The notes under the pieces: model-generated
Told to the model about the DNA's origin: nothing
Databases searched by the model: none
What the model saw: the letters and a program-made list of their open reading frames with translations, nothing else
Shown: positions 11,701 through 21,213 of the stretch, piece after piece
How the letters are laid out: each line of letters starts with the position of its first letter
How positions within the stretch are numbered: the first letter of the stretch is position 1
Program-made: the position numbers and the translations under genes
Origin: Klebsormidium nitens
Taxonomy: Eukaryota > Streptophyta > Klebsormidiophyceae > Klebsormidiales > Klebsormidiaceae
Length of the DNA: 64,000 nt
Direction: 5' to 3'
NCBI GenBank assembly: GCA_000708835.1
Contig: DF237363.1
Location: forward strand, 6,748-70,747

Positions 11701-14700
11701 ATCGAGCACGTCCGCAAGCGGACCATGCTGATTTCCGCCAAGAAGGGGGTGGGAAAATCAAAAGCGTTCATGGATTGGGCAGTGGCCATGGTCGGGAAGA
11801 ATCCCGGCCTTTCTTTCCTCCTCATCGGAGCTAACATCTCTCTTTCCCGAAAGTATCACCAGGACTTAGTCGACGCGGGCGTGAAGGACGTCGTGCTCTA
11901 CCAGGAGGCGCCTCCGGGGCCTATCAACGGTCCCCGTGTCGTCTGCTGCATCAACTCTATCCACCGCGTGCAATTCAAGATGGACGTCGTGGGGATGGAC
12001 GAGATGGACATGGTGCTCACGAACCTCAACTCCGAGGTCATGACCCAACGGGGCAGGGTGCTGTCCTGCCTCGAGGCGTTCGTGGCGGGCGCGAAGGTTG
12101 TCATTGGCATGGACGCCAACATCGATTGCGCGCGGGTCATGGAATACCTCTTCATGGCACGCCCGGATGCGGCTCTCCACACCATTCGAAATAGAGGCTT
12201 GTATCCAGCGGCGAGGCGTGCGACCATCCGGGTCTTCTCGCAAGCGAGCGAGTCGCTCGAATGTATCGGCACCGCCGTGCAGGATGTGTTGGACCGTGTC
12301 GCCCGAGGCACGAAAGTTGTTGTGAGTTGTCTCTGAGTTTTTTGGGAACTAATCAGCCGCTCTCGCTGTTAACAGCGGAACGAGCTGGCCTATGATCTCG
12401 AAAGGGCATATCTTCGTGCTGCTCCCAAGTTTGTTGCACGAGGTTGAGTAGGCATTCAAGCTGCTTGGAGTGTGGTCACGCTGAAATGGGCTTGTGGGTC
12501 TGTACTTGGGGCTGTGGTCAGACTGATTTGCGGCTGCAATCAGCCTTGATTTTCACCATTGTGGTAGGCCTGGGTTTGGAGGCTGGGTTTCGAGCTGCAA
12601 TCAGGCTATTCGGGGATGCATATGCGATCGATTGGGCCCACGAACAGGCTCTTTCCAGGCTGCTGTTGAAGAGTTGTGGGCCCAACTTCTTTGAGCTGCC
12701 TCCAAAGGCTGTGGTCAAGACCATTCTCAGATTGCGGCCGGACTATTGGGGTCCGCTTATTCGGGGCTTGGTTTGCGATGAGTCTTTGTTAGACAAATGC
12801 ACATCCCCTTTTTGTCCAAGCCAACAACTTGCTCCGCCCTCCTTATGCAGTGCCCTTCGACCTCCAAGCGCTTCGTGAAACACCTTGAACATCATTTCAA
12901 CGTCGAGTTCCCGCCCGCCGAGCCCCAAAAGCGCGGCATCTTTCTTCATGCCGACAAGAGGTCGAAGGCCGATGAGGACTTCTTCCAGAAGGCAATGGCC
13001 GAGCCAGACACCTTCTTGGAGGCGGACTGCGTGGCCTTCTCTCCAAAACTCGGCCCCGGCGTTTCAAAAGAGAAGCCGTACGCCGAGGAGACGGTCGCTT
13101 TCGCTCTTAACAGCCTCAACGGGCCTGATGTTGAGACGCTTCTCCAGCAGCACGCTCGCTTCCGGACGGTCACCAACTCCACCATCGACTACAAGCAGGT
13201 GGTCTCGTCAGCAGTGGATCTGCCGCGCTCTACCGAGGCGGTCTTCCAGGCGATCGAGCGGGACGACAGACAGATTGTCAAGATGCTCGGCGACGCCTCA
13301 GGCTTCCATTTCCTGAGGGGCTCGCGTGGCATCTGTGACCGATCCTCAGCGAGCTGCGTCTTGTACGCAAACAACATCCTCGCAAAGGTGGAAAGCTATC
13401 TGGAGTTCGTGCCGAAGCTGAAGGCCGACCTAGAGAAGCAGGGCTACGAGGTGACGGTTGAGCACATCGAACCAAGGGTGAGATTGCCGAACGTTCGAAG
13501 CAGCTTCAGCTTCCTTGTGTTGCAAACTCATTCGGTTTTGAAGTGCTTAGTCGAGATCAAGAGGTTGAGTCGATTCGCACTAGGGCGACTGTATAGAACC
13601 GGAGATGCAATTGACAGCCTCTGTCCAAGGGCTTTCTGGGCACCGGAACGACAAGAGGAAAGGGGTCGAGTCAATTTGCACTGGCGTCAAGAATTGACTA
13701 GGCTGCTTCAGTTCATTGGAAAAAAGCTTGCAAGGCAGGGGCCACCGGATAATCAAAGCTTCCAGAAGGTGACTGGACGTTTCAGACATGTTATTTTGTT
13801 ATGTGATCCATTGTCATATACCTTTCAGAGATCAAGATTTCAAGACAAGTTATGGCTCGATTTGAGAGTAAGGAGACATGCATACCAATCCTTTGAGGCT
13901 ATATCGCGTTTGCGTCTGCAAGAGAATCAAACTCTCACCCTTTTACTTTCCAGGGCAACCTTGGGCGTCCACCTCCAGAGGTGCCTCTCGGCTTTGATCC
14001 GGACCCAGAGCTTCTGAATGACGAAGACTGGCGCGCCAGATACATCATCAACGTGGACCAGTACGAGCGTTTGTGCGAGAGGCCGGAGGAGTTGAGTCAG
14101 AGGGAGCAGCTCCAGGAGTATCTGCTCGAGATGGTTACAAATGAGTACAAGGTCGACCCTAGGCGGGTTGATCACAGCTTCTACCTTCGCTCCTGCGCTG
14201 ATACGGACGAAGCAGAGAAGACGAAAGAGGCTCACGCAAACTACCTTAGGTGAGCTTCTCAAGCGGCCGCGCGTTGCCGCTCGAGCAAATGTCAAAACTC
14301 TTCTGCACCCTTCACTTCGGCTAAATGTGGACGTTTGGGTTTGAAGAGTGTAGCACATGTCTGAAGCCAGAGCGTCTTTCTGTGCCCTCACTGCAATGAG
14401 TCGAATCTTTCTATTTGCTGCCCCCTAACGATGATTGCGCTATGCAGATTTCGTGAGCACCGCTTCGCCACCCTCGCCGGCGATCTGGACAGAGCGCTGG
14501 GCCAAGTCAACGAGTTCGGCGTGGTCCAGGAGTACGTCAAGGTCGTCCGCGACCCCCTCAACCGCGTGCCGTTTGCGGCCCGCATCCTTGCCTTCCTAGT
14601 CGGTTGCGAAGAGGAGCAGCTAGACCATGGAGCGGAGCTGTGGGAGGTCTCGGAGGAAAGCGTGCAGGCCGCCTATGCGAGGTTCATCGGATTCAGCAAA

Positions 14701-14991
14701 GAGCAGCTGAAGACCATCTTCAACCTGTACGGCTTTGTGCAGCAGATCTCCAGGCGCTCCTCAAAAACGGCCGAAACAGGGAACAATGAGAGAAAGGCTC
14801 AAAAGCGTAATGCAGTGGGGAAAGTTCTTAGAGCGGGCCTCGGAGTTGAGCTCCAGCTGGCAAAAAAGAGCAACAACAAATTCATCTCTCCCCACCTCTT
14901 GACGCCTGCAATCTATAGGGGCTTGCATGAGCGATACGGTTCATACGATCCAGGAGTAGGGGCTGCAGAGGAGTGCATAATTAGGTTGTAA
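8750..14991 (+). CDS. AEP primase (UL52-like Zn motif) fused to origin-binding-type SF2 helicase
   Basis: Five exons: 8771-10584, 11601-12321, 12851-13477, 13954-14249 and 14448-14991. Their 4,002 bases divide by three and all joins keep phase, giving about 1,333 residues plus stop. An ATG at 8750 in frame just upstream is the simplest start, though 8771 also follows a good acceptor. Residues 1-240 are Pro-rich and disordered. The primase core follows, with YFDLDF near residue 320 (catalytic DxD), FSVHE near 380 (SxH) and a third motif with WDGSVYGRRRCFRLL near 430. Exon 1 ends with a Cys/His cluster (CCIAGRRH ... CFANSC) like the UL52/PrimPol zinc motif. Exon 2 opens the helicase: Walker A AKKGVGKS (about 11,740), then MDEMDMV as Walker B. 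Exon 3 starts with the CPSTSKRF motif of UL9-like proteins. Known family roles are primer synthesis and origin unwinding. The fusion and its spliceosomal introns suggest a domesticated or intron-bearing mobile replicon (inference). Confidence 0.85.
10585..11600 (+). other. Intron 1 of primase-helicase gene, with repeats
   Basis: Intron with donor GTGAGT and acceptor TTTTTGCAG. It holds a single dyad near 10,659-10,714 (GTCAATTTGCGC and GTGCAGATTGTC, inverted). Bases 10,750-11,360 carry a G/T-rich degenerate repeat with GGTCAGGTTGA, GATCAGGGG and TTTTGGG-like segments. I see no coding content on either strand. Confidence 0.7.
13560..13790. repeat. Intron copy of dyad repeat block
   Basis: This stretch of the third intron of the helicase gene matches the intron block at 5565-5880. 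Both have CCAAGGGCTTTCTGGGCAC, then GTCAAT(T/C)TGCACTGGCGTC, then GCTTGCAAGGCAGGGGCC and a CCAGAAGGT end. It contains GTCGATTCGCAC and GTCAATTTGCAC half-sites with a weak inverted partner (ATGCAATTGAC). A dispersed repeat, or a duplicated intron segment. Confidence 0.8.
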
Positions 14992-15174
14992 AGGTGGTGA
15001 TTTTTGGAGAGAAGCTGCATAGATCCAGACACTTTCATTATGTATTTTAGGAGTGTACATATGATTCAATTGTCAGTCTCTTGTAGACCTTGGTAGTGTC
15101 TGGATTACGCACCGGTTGCTTTTTTTTCCATCTAACCGCGTTGCTTGCCGTGTCCGCAAATAGTTCTTTGCCTC
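14992..15174. other. 3' flank of primase-helicase gene
   Basis: AT-richer sequence after the TAA at 14989-14991, presumably 3' UTR and downstream DNA. No coding frame or structured element is evident before the satellite begins. Confidence 0.4.
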
Positions 15175-17540
15175 TTTAAAGCATGCCCTCTTTGTGGCAT
15201 GTTGTAATCGCTTGCACGAGTCAATATGCACGGGCTTTCAAGCTTTAATGTATAGTCAATGGGTGCAATTTGACTGCCGACCATGCCCCCGAGTCACTCG
15301 TTCTGGCATGTTGTAGTGAAAAGCTCACGTGAGTCAATATGCACGCTTTTGGAGGTTTGATGTATAGTCGATTGGTGCAACTTGACTGCTGACCATACCC
15401 GAGACTTTTTGGCATGTAGGAATCGAGTAGAATTGCGCGGGCTTTGAAGCGAGTCTACTATATAGTCGATGGGTGCAAATTGACTGCCGACCATGCCCGA
15501 GACTGTCTGGCATATTCTGGCAACGTAGTGGATAGCTCACGCGAGTCAATATGCACGCTTTTGGATGACTGATGTATAGTCAATTGGTGCAAATTGACTG
15601 CCGACCATGCCTGGGACCTTTCCTGGCACGTTGTAGTTAACAGCAGAAACAAGTTAAAATGCATGGGCTTTCAAGCTCTGATGCATAGTCAATTGGTGCA
15701 AATTGACGGGCAACCATGTCCGGGACCTTTCCTGGCACGTTGTAGTTGATAGCAGAAGCGAGTAGAAATGCACGGGTTTTGAAGCTCTGATGTATAGTCA
15801 AAGGGTGCAAATTGCCTGACGACCATGGCCGAGACTTTCTGGCATGTTGTAGTAGATATAGCTCACGCAAGTCAATATGCACGCTTTTAGAGGTCTGATG
15901 TATAGTCAATGGATGCAGATTGACTGACGACCATGGCCGAGACTTTCTGGCATGTTGTAGTAGATATAGCTCACGCAAGTCAATATGCACGCTTTCAGAG
16001 GTCTGATGTATAGTCAATTGGTGCATATTGATTGCCGACCATACCCGAGACTGTCTGGGCATGTTGTAGTTGATAGTCTATGCGGGTCAATACATGCACG
16101 CTTTGGAGGCCNNNNNNNNNNNNNNNNNNNNNNNNNNNNNNNNNNNNNNNNNNNNNNNNNNNNNNNNNNNNNNNNNNNNNNNNNNNNNNNNNNNNNNNNN
16201 NNNNNNNNNNNNNNNNNNNNNNNNNNNNNNNNNNNNNNNNNNNNNNNNNNNNNNNNNNNNNNNNNNNNNNNNNNNNNNNNNNNNNNNNNNNNNNNNNNNN
16301 NNNNNNNNNNNNNNNNNNNNNNNNNNNNNNNNNNNNNNNNNNNNNNNNNNNNNNNNNNNNNNNNNNNNNNNNNNNNNNNNNNNNNNNNNNNNNNNNNNNN
16401 NNNNNNNNNNNNNNNNNNNNNNNNNNNNNNNNNNNNNNNNNNNNNNNNNNNNNNNNNNNNNNNNNNNNNNNNNNNNNNNNNNNNNNNNNNNNNNNNNNNN
16501 NNNNNNNNNNNNNNNNNNNNNNNNNNNNNNNNNNNNNNNNNNNNNNNNNNNNNNNNNNNNNNNNNNNNNNNNNNNNNNNNNNNNNNNNNNNNNNNNNNNN
16601 NNNNNNNNNNNNNNNNNNNNNNNNNNNNNNNNNNNNNNNNNNNNNNNNNNNNNNNNNNNNNNNNNNNNTAAACGTGCACGGGCTTTGAAGCTTTAATGTA
16701 TAGTCAATGGGTGCAGATTGACTGACGACCATGGCCGAGACTTTCTGGCATGTTGTAGTAGATATAACTCATGCAAGTCAATATGCACGCTTTCAAGGGT
16801 CTGGTGTATAGTCAATTGGTGCAAATAGACTGCCGACCATACCTGAGACTTTCTGAACATGTTGTAGTTGATAGATCATGCGAGTCAATACATGCACGCT
16901 TTGGAGGTCGATTTGATGTATAGTCAATTAGTGCAAATAGACCGCCGACCATGCCCGAGATTTTGAAGCGTTGTACTTGATAGCAGGGACGAGTGAAAAT
17001 GCACGTGGCTTGATCTAATGTATAGTCGATTGGTGCAAATTGACTGCCAACCATGCCCGAGACTTTCTGGCACGTTGTATATACTAGCAAAGACGAGTAA
17101 ACGTGCACGGACTTTGAAGCTTTAATGTATAGTCAATGGGTGCAAATTGACTGTCAACCATGCCCAAGACTTTTTGGCATGTTCAATGTAGTGGATAGCT
17201 CATGCGAGCCAATATGCATGCTTTTGGAGGTCTGATGTATAGCCCACTGGTGCAAATTGACTGCCGACCATGCCCGAGATTTGTTGGCACGTTGGAGTTA
17301 ATAGCAGAGACGAGTCAAAATGCACGGGCTTCAAAGCTTAGATGTATGGTCAATGGGTGCAGATTGACTGCTGACCATGCCAAAGACTTTCCAACTGGGC
17401 ACGTTGTGATTGATAGCAGACATGATGGCAAAACGCACGGACTTCGAAACTATAATGTATAGTCAATGGGTGCAGATTGGCTGTCGACCATTGCCATAAC
17501 GGAGACTTTCTGGCGCGTTGTGATTGATAGCAAAAAATTG
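15175..17540. repeat. Long satellite array, about 107-bp unit with inverted 12-mer
   Basis: About 17 visible units, interrupted by a run of N. The GTCAATATGCAC-type half recurs near 15211, 15332, 15545, 15869, 15980, 16087, 16776, 16884, 17206 and 17307, usually 105-121 bases apart. Each unit has the form GTCAATATGCACG, a spacer with ATGTATAGTCAATGG, GTGCAAATTGACTG, then CGACCATGCCCGAGACTTTCTGGCA and TTGTAGTTGATAGC. It is the same family as the 3.3 kb array but more diverged between copies, so older. It ends just before the mobile element at 17.6 kb. Confidence 0.92.
16112..16668. other. Assembly gap (557 N) inside satellite
   Basis: An unresolved gap. Satellite units continue on both sides in the same orientation, so the gap most likely hides further copies and its true length is unknown. 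All long open frames that cross it are artefacts of N. Confidence 0.98.
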
Positions 17541-17602
17541 GCATTTCGTCTAAGCAATCAGCAAATTTTTGCTCGGACATAATAAGTTGGTTGAATTTGC
17601 GA

Positions 17603-18115
17603 ATGGACACAATCATCCGTTATCCACCAAAAGACCGAGTTGCCATTAATGACATGGACGAAAAGGTCTACAAGTCAGTGAGGTCTGCTATCACGCGGTG
17701 CTATATTGAGTTTGGTTGTATGCACACTTACCTTGATATCGGATCCTTGGCCGGCTTGCGAGCCTTGACTCACCCCTATAACCTCTCCCATATCACCCGG
17801 AAAGTTGTGAGATCCTTAATTGCAGAAGGATTTCACGCTTTTTGGGACAAGTCTCACCTACACAGCAGCTCAACGTACACAATCTTTGTCGATTGGAGAC
17901 GTGCATTGAAGTACGCCCAGAATGGGGAAAAGGCGGCCCGCCACCGGTCTCAAAACGTATGCGTAGATAACTCTGAGCGGAGAAGGGGCCTTTCAAGCCG
18001 TCTTGAGAACGTGGCAGCCGGCAGAAGCACCGATGACTCGGAGACAGAGAATGTCGAAGTGCCCTTCTTGGAAATGCTCGCGAATCCATCGAAGCGGCCG
18101 TCTTCACCGGAATAA
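17603..18115 (+). CDS. Small protein of unknown function in mobile element
   Basis: About 170 residues from the ATG at 17603 to TAA at 18113-18115. I do not recognise a family. The N-terminal 100 residues look folded and mixed alpha/beta (VYKSVRSAITRCYIEFGC, VRSLIAEGFHAFW). The last 60 are polar and low in complexity, with SRLENVAAGRSTDDSETENV. It precedes the recombinase by about 290 bases on the same strand, so it may be a DNA-binding or accessory protein of the element, but nothing in the sequence proves that. The open frame extends upstream to a non-ATG start at 17591; the ATG is preferred. Confidence 0.6.
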   Translation: MDTIIRYPPKDRVAINDMDEKVYKSVRSAITRCYIEFGCMHTYLDIGSLAGLRALTHPYNLSHITRKVVRSLIAEGFHAFWDKSHLHSSSTYTIFVDWRRALKYAQNGEKAARHRSQNVCVDNSERRRGLSSRLENVAAGRSTDDSETENVEVPFLEMLANPSKRPSSPE

Positions 18116-18406
18116 CTAGAGAATGTGCACTTTTAAAGAAATGGATGGCCGTGATAGGCTTGATAAAGAAAAGATGTACAGCCATATTCACGTTTTCTAG
18201 CTTAGTCACATTTGCCTGCAAATGTGATGTTTGATAACTTTTTGAACATGGGTGCTACAACCTTTTCTGGACTGGAAAACATGCAAGAGCATTCAAGGAA
18301 CTCAGAAAGTGCAGAAAATTCCGAACAGCCATATTCACTTATCTGAGGGCCTGATCTCGTTTGGTGGTCAGATATATTTTCCAAGATTATGTGAGATAAA
18401 GAGGTC

Positions 18407-19465
18407 ATGGATCGAAAAGGGAACGAACGTTCTGTAACCGTTCCAAGGACGCTCGAGTTGCTTGAAGCGGTTTTTGACGACGGCTCTAGAAAAGCAATAA
18501 CGGTGAAGCAGTACGTAGCACATGTTAGCCGTCTCTACAAGGGAATGTTTGGCCCAGAGGCGGAAATCTCTAATTTTGATTGGCTTAGAGATGCAACAAA
18601 AGTGATTAATTACTTTGCCAACACGTATCCAGACAAGCTATCGATGCAAGCAACGGGCCTGACCCCGCTCCTCATTGTTGTGAAGAAGGAGTTTCCAAAA
18701 GACAACGAGCTATATCAAGCGCTCTATAGAAGGTACCAAGAGGTTCGAGAACTGATGGACAAAGCACGTCCTCCGCCTCAAGTGATGACCGAATCCGAGT
18801 TCCGAAATTGGAAGACAGTCTCGCAGATCAATGAGCGTCGCGTGGAGCTGCAGAGGAAGGTTAACCGCAACATTTTAACCAAGTCTCCCGGACAATTAAC
18901 AACGGGAGACAAGGTAATCTTGATTCGCTATTTGGTGCTTTGTTTGTACAGTCAGAGCCCCACGTTGCGAAATGATTACTCCAACCTGCCAATCATACGT
19001 TTTGAGGAAATGCACGCGCCTTCGGCAAAAGCCCTGATGAGCGGGGGCGGCAACTATCTTCTGGAGCATTCAAAGGGCCAATATAGGATCGTCTTGAAAG
19101 AATACAAGACTTCAAAAGCCTACGGAGAGCAGAAGATCGACCTCCCATTGCGCACATGCAATGTGATTGCGGAGAGTCTACAGATCTTTCCCAGAAAGTA
19201 CCTTCTGAGCCGGATGCGCACACCGGATGAACCAATGAGCCGCAATTACCTTACAAAGTTCTGCTCCCAAATTTTTGAAGATGCGAGGGTGGGCACATGT
19301 CTTCTCAGGAAAATCTGCGTCTCGACTGCAATGAAAGATGCACCCAGCATTGTTGATCGGGAGGAGCTTGCAAAGAAGATGCTCCACTCGAGCACCATGC
19401 AGATGTACACCTATGAGAAAAAGTACAATCCAGACGGGTCGAGGATCCAATTTGCTGATGCTTAA
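18407..19465 (+). CDS. Tyrosine recombinase/integrase
   Basis: Intact frame of 352 residues. Residues 1-130 resemble the core-binding half of a phage-type integrase (helical, with KAITVKQYVAHVSRLYKGM). The C-terminal half has the expected layout of the catalytic domain: Arg in SPTLRNDY near 188, a Lys-bearing strand (IVLKEYKTSK) near 230, an HxxR-region equivalent around VGTCLLRKICVST near 302, His in KMLHSST near 330 and the nucleophile candidate Tyr in MQMYTYEKKY near 336-338. The second-Arg box has Leu-Leu-Arg-Lys rather than HxxR, a variant seen in several eukaryotic-virus-type recombinases. The known family role is site-specific integration through a covalent phosphotyrosine. Here it probably moves the surrounding element. 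Confidence 0.8.
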   Translation: MDRKGNERSVTVPRTLELLEAVFDDGSRKAITVKQYVAHVSRLYKGMFGPEAEISNFDWLRDATKVINYFANTYPDKLSMQATGLTPLLIVVKKEFPKDNELYQALYRRYQEVRELMDKARPPPQVMTESEFRNWKTVSQINERRVELQRKVNRNILTKSPGQLTTGDKVILIRYLVLCLYSQSPTLRNDYSNLPIIRFEEMHAPSAKALMSGGGNYLLEHSKGQYRIVLKEYKTSKAYGEQKIDLPLRTCNVIAESLQIFPRKYLLSRMRTPDEPMSRNYLTKFCSQIFEDARVGTCLLRKICVSTAMKDAPSIVDREELAKKMLHSSTMQMYTYEKKYNPDGSRIQFADA

Positions 19466-19516
19466 GCCTCGATGTACCTTTCGCAAGTTGAGCATAGTTG
19501 CGGCGTATGAGGAGAT

Positions 19517-19852
19517 TCAGCAGGCCTCACCGACCATATACGACGAGATCTCTCCCGAAACGTGATCATCGGCAACGGATGGCAAGATTGCGGCTGGCGG
19601 TATTAAATATCCTGCCTTTTTCAGCCTCTCGAGAGTCTGATTGTGAAACTTCTTGGTATGGCCTGCAATATAACGCGCATACGCTCTTTGCATCAGAATC
19701 CTTTCTTGATTGCGGCCATAATAGGCCCTCACGTGCGCTTTGTGCCTCTCTGGATGCATTTGCTGGTGACGTCTATGGTTTGTGCAAGCGCGGCATGGAC
19801 ATGGTCGGGTGTAGTCCTCAAAGCTACCAGCATCTTCAAAGGCCATGGACAT
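19517..19852 (-). CDS. Small Cys/His-rich basic protein
   Basis: Minus-strand frame. The ATG at 19852 gives about 111 residues; an open frame extends upstream to 19963 but overlaps the Prim-Pol start. Near its N-terminus is RPCPCRACTNHRRHQQMHPERH, which reads like a zinc-binding knuckle followed by a basic helix (HVRAYYGRNQERILMQR). It lies convergent to the recombinase and divergent from the Prim-Pol gene, so it may regulate element expression. Function unknown. Confidence 0.5.
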   Translation of the reverse strand: MSMAFEDAGSFEDYTRPCPCRACTNHRRHQQMHPERHKAHVRAYYGRNQERILMQRAYARYIAGHTKKFHNQTLERLKKAGYLIPPAAILPSVADDHVSGEISSYMVGEAC

Positions 19853-19953
19853 TGTCCCTATGTTATTGCTAGGAAAAAAAGCTCGCCGTTCAACCGCAGA
19901 AAACAACAAGGTGCGTTCGGATCCATTGGTTTTTTTCTGATGATCATGACAGA

Positions 19954-21213
19954 ATGGCTGCACCAGGCCACCAGCACGCTATTGTCGATCCCAAGGCCTC
20001 GATCAAAAGTATTAGAGATGAGATCCAACGGCTTTGCGACAGAGGGCTATATGCAATTCCCGTACACCTCAGCTGGGATGCAAAGCAGGCCAGGAAGATT
20101 GCAGTGTTTCCCCCTACATACAAACATATCACGACCCCAGAGCTGTGGGGGGATTCTATCAATGACGCACTGAAGCAGATAAGGCAAGACGCCAATGCGA
20201 TAGGAATCCTCTGTGGCCCCAGTGGTATCTTTGCAATCGATGTAGATGTGGCCAGTACAAAACAAAAACGAGCGGGAATGGAGCTCTGGCGCAAGCTTGT
20301 CGAGAAGCACGGTGATCCTCAGACTCTCAAAGCAAAGACGGGCTCGGGTGGACTTCATCTGTATTTTAGGGCAGACTCGCCGGGTCTAACGCAAACCAAA
20401 AATTTTGCAACAATCTTGGTGGATAGCATCGTATATGCACTGGATGGCCGAGGTGTTGGAGGTTGCGTCTTTGTTCCACCTTCAAGCTACATTGATGGCC
20501 AGGGCAGGCTTGCAGAATATGAGTGGATCAATGGGCCCCCAAGCTATGAAGCCTGTCAAAACATGCCCGAGTGGTTGGTGCAATTGACAAATAATCATGA
20601 TAGTGACAACCCAGTGACGGACGTGGAGGACAAAATACAGGTGAATTGGGGTTTAGAAGACAGCGCATTAAACTGCAAACAAAGTGTTTCGTCGATTAAG
20701 ACCACACCAATTCAAGCAAGACCGTCCCCAGACCTGCGCAACGCAGTTGCATTGCCGAGATTAAAGCATACAATCCAGGAGATTGAGAGGCTCTTGCGTG
20801 ATCAAATGCCAAATGATATGAGCATCTTCAACGGTGTGGGAGAAAAAACTTCAAATGGGTGGCAGATTCTCAAGTTTAAAACCAACGGTGTGCGCACTTG
20901 CTTGAATGGCCACCAACACGTCTCAAATCAGTTCAGCATTCTGAGCAACGGGGGCATACTCGTATATCGTTGTTTGAGTGCCGAATGCATTGACAAGCCC
21001 AAGCGATTGTTGAGCATCTATTTTTGGCCTGAGTGCCTTCCTCTTAGAGCCGAAGGGGGGCTCTTTATAGCTTGCGAACGCTACGTGCTCTCTTTTGAGC
21101 CATCCACAGGCAATGGCAACGAAATAGAAAACAAAAAAAAAGATGGCACTGAACGGTCAAAGAAAGCCAAATTGGATCTGCAAGATCTTGTATTGCGCAT
21201 CATGAACCACTAA
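19954..21213 (+). CDS. Prim-Pol (bifunctional DNA primase/polymerase) domain protein
   Basis: 419 residues from the ATG at 19954. The Prim-Pol domain (PF09250 type) fills residues 10-210. Its three motifs are visible: FAIDVDV near residue 93 (metal-binding DxD), TGSGGLHLYF near 130 (GxHxYF) and GVGGCVFVPPS near 167 (the RGxGG...PPS box, with Gly-Val-Gly-Gly here). The family synthesises primers and can extend them for element replication. After a linker, residues 290-370 carry CLNGHQHVSNQF and CLSAECI, a possible zinc-binding segment. The frame ends at a TAA (21211-21213), and the same frame stays open straight after it into the SF3 helicase, so the stop breaks what is normally a single primase-helicase protein. 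Confidence 0.85.
   Translation: MAAPGHQHAIVDPKASIKSIRDEIQRLCDRGLYAIPVHLSWDAKQARKIAVFPPTYKHITTPELWGDSINDALKQIRQDANAIGILCGPSGIFAIDVDVASTKQKRAGMELWRKLVEKHGDPQTLKAKTGSGGLHLYFRADSPGLTQTKNFATILVDSIVYALDGRGVGGCVFVPPSSYIDGQGRLAEYEWINGPPSYEACQNMPEWLVQLTNNHDSDNPVTDVEDKIQVNWGLEDSALNCKQSVSSIKTTPIQARPSPDLRNAVALPRLKHTIQEIERLLRDQMPNDMSIFNGVGEKTSNGWQILKFKTNGVRTCLNGHQHVSNQFSILSNGGILVYRCLSAECIDKPKRLLSIYFWPECLPLRAEGGLFIACERYVLSFEPSTGNGNEIENKKKDGTERSKKAKLDLQDLVLRIMNH

Noticed and set aside
15985-16732. Very long open frames on both strands across 16.1-16.7 kb
   Set aside because: They consist of a run of N; the frames are artefacts of the gap.
15175-17540. Regular repeats that might be read as a CRISPR array
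   Set aside because: Whole units, including the spacers, are similar to each other; there are no unique spacers and the genome is eukaryotic.
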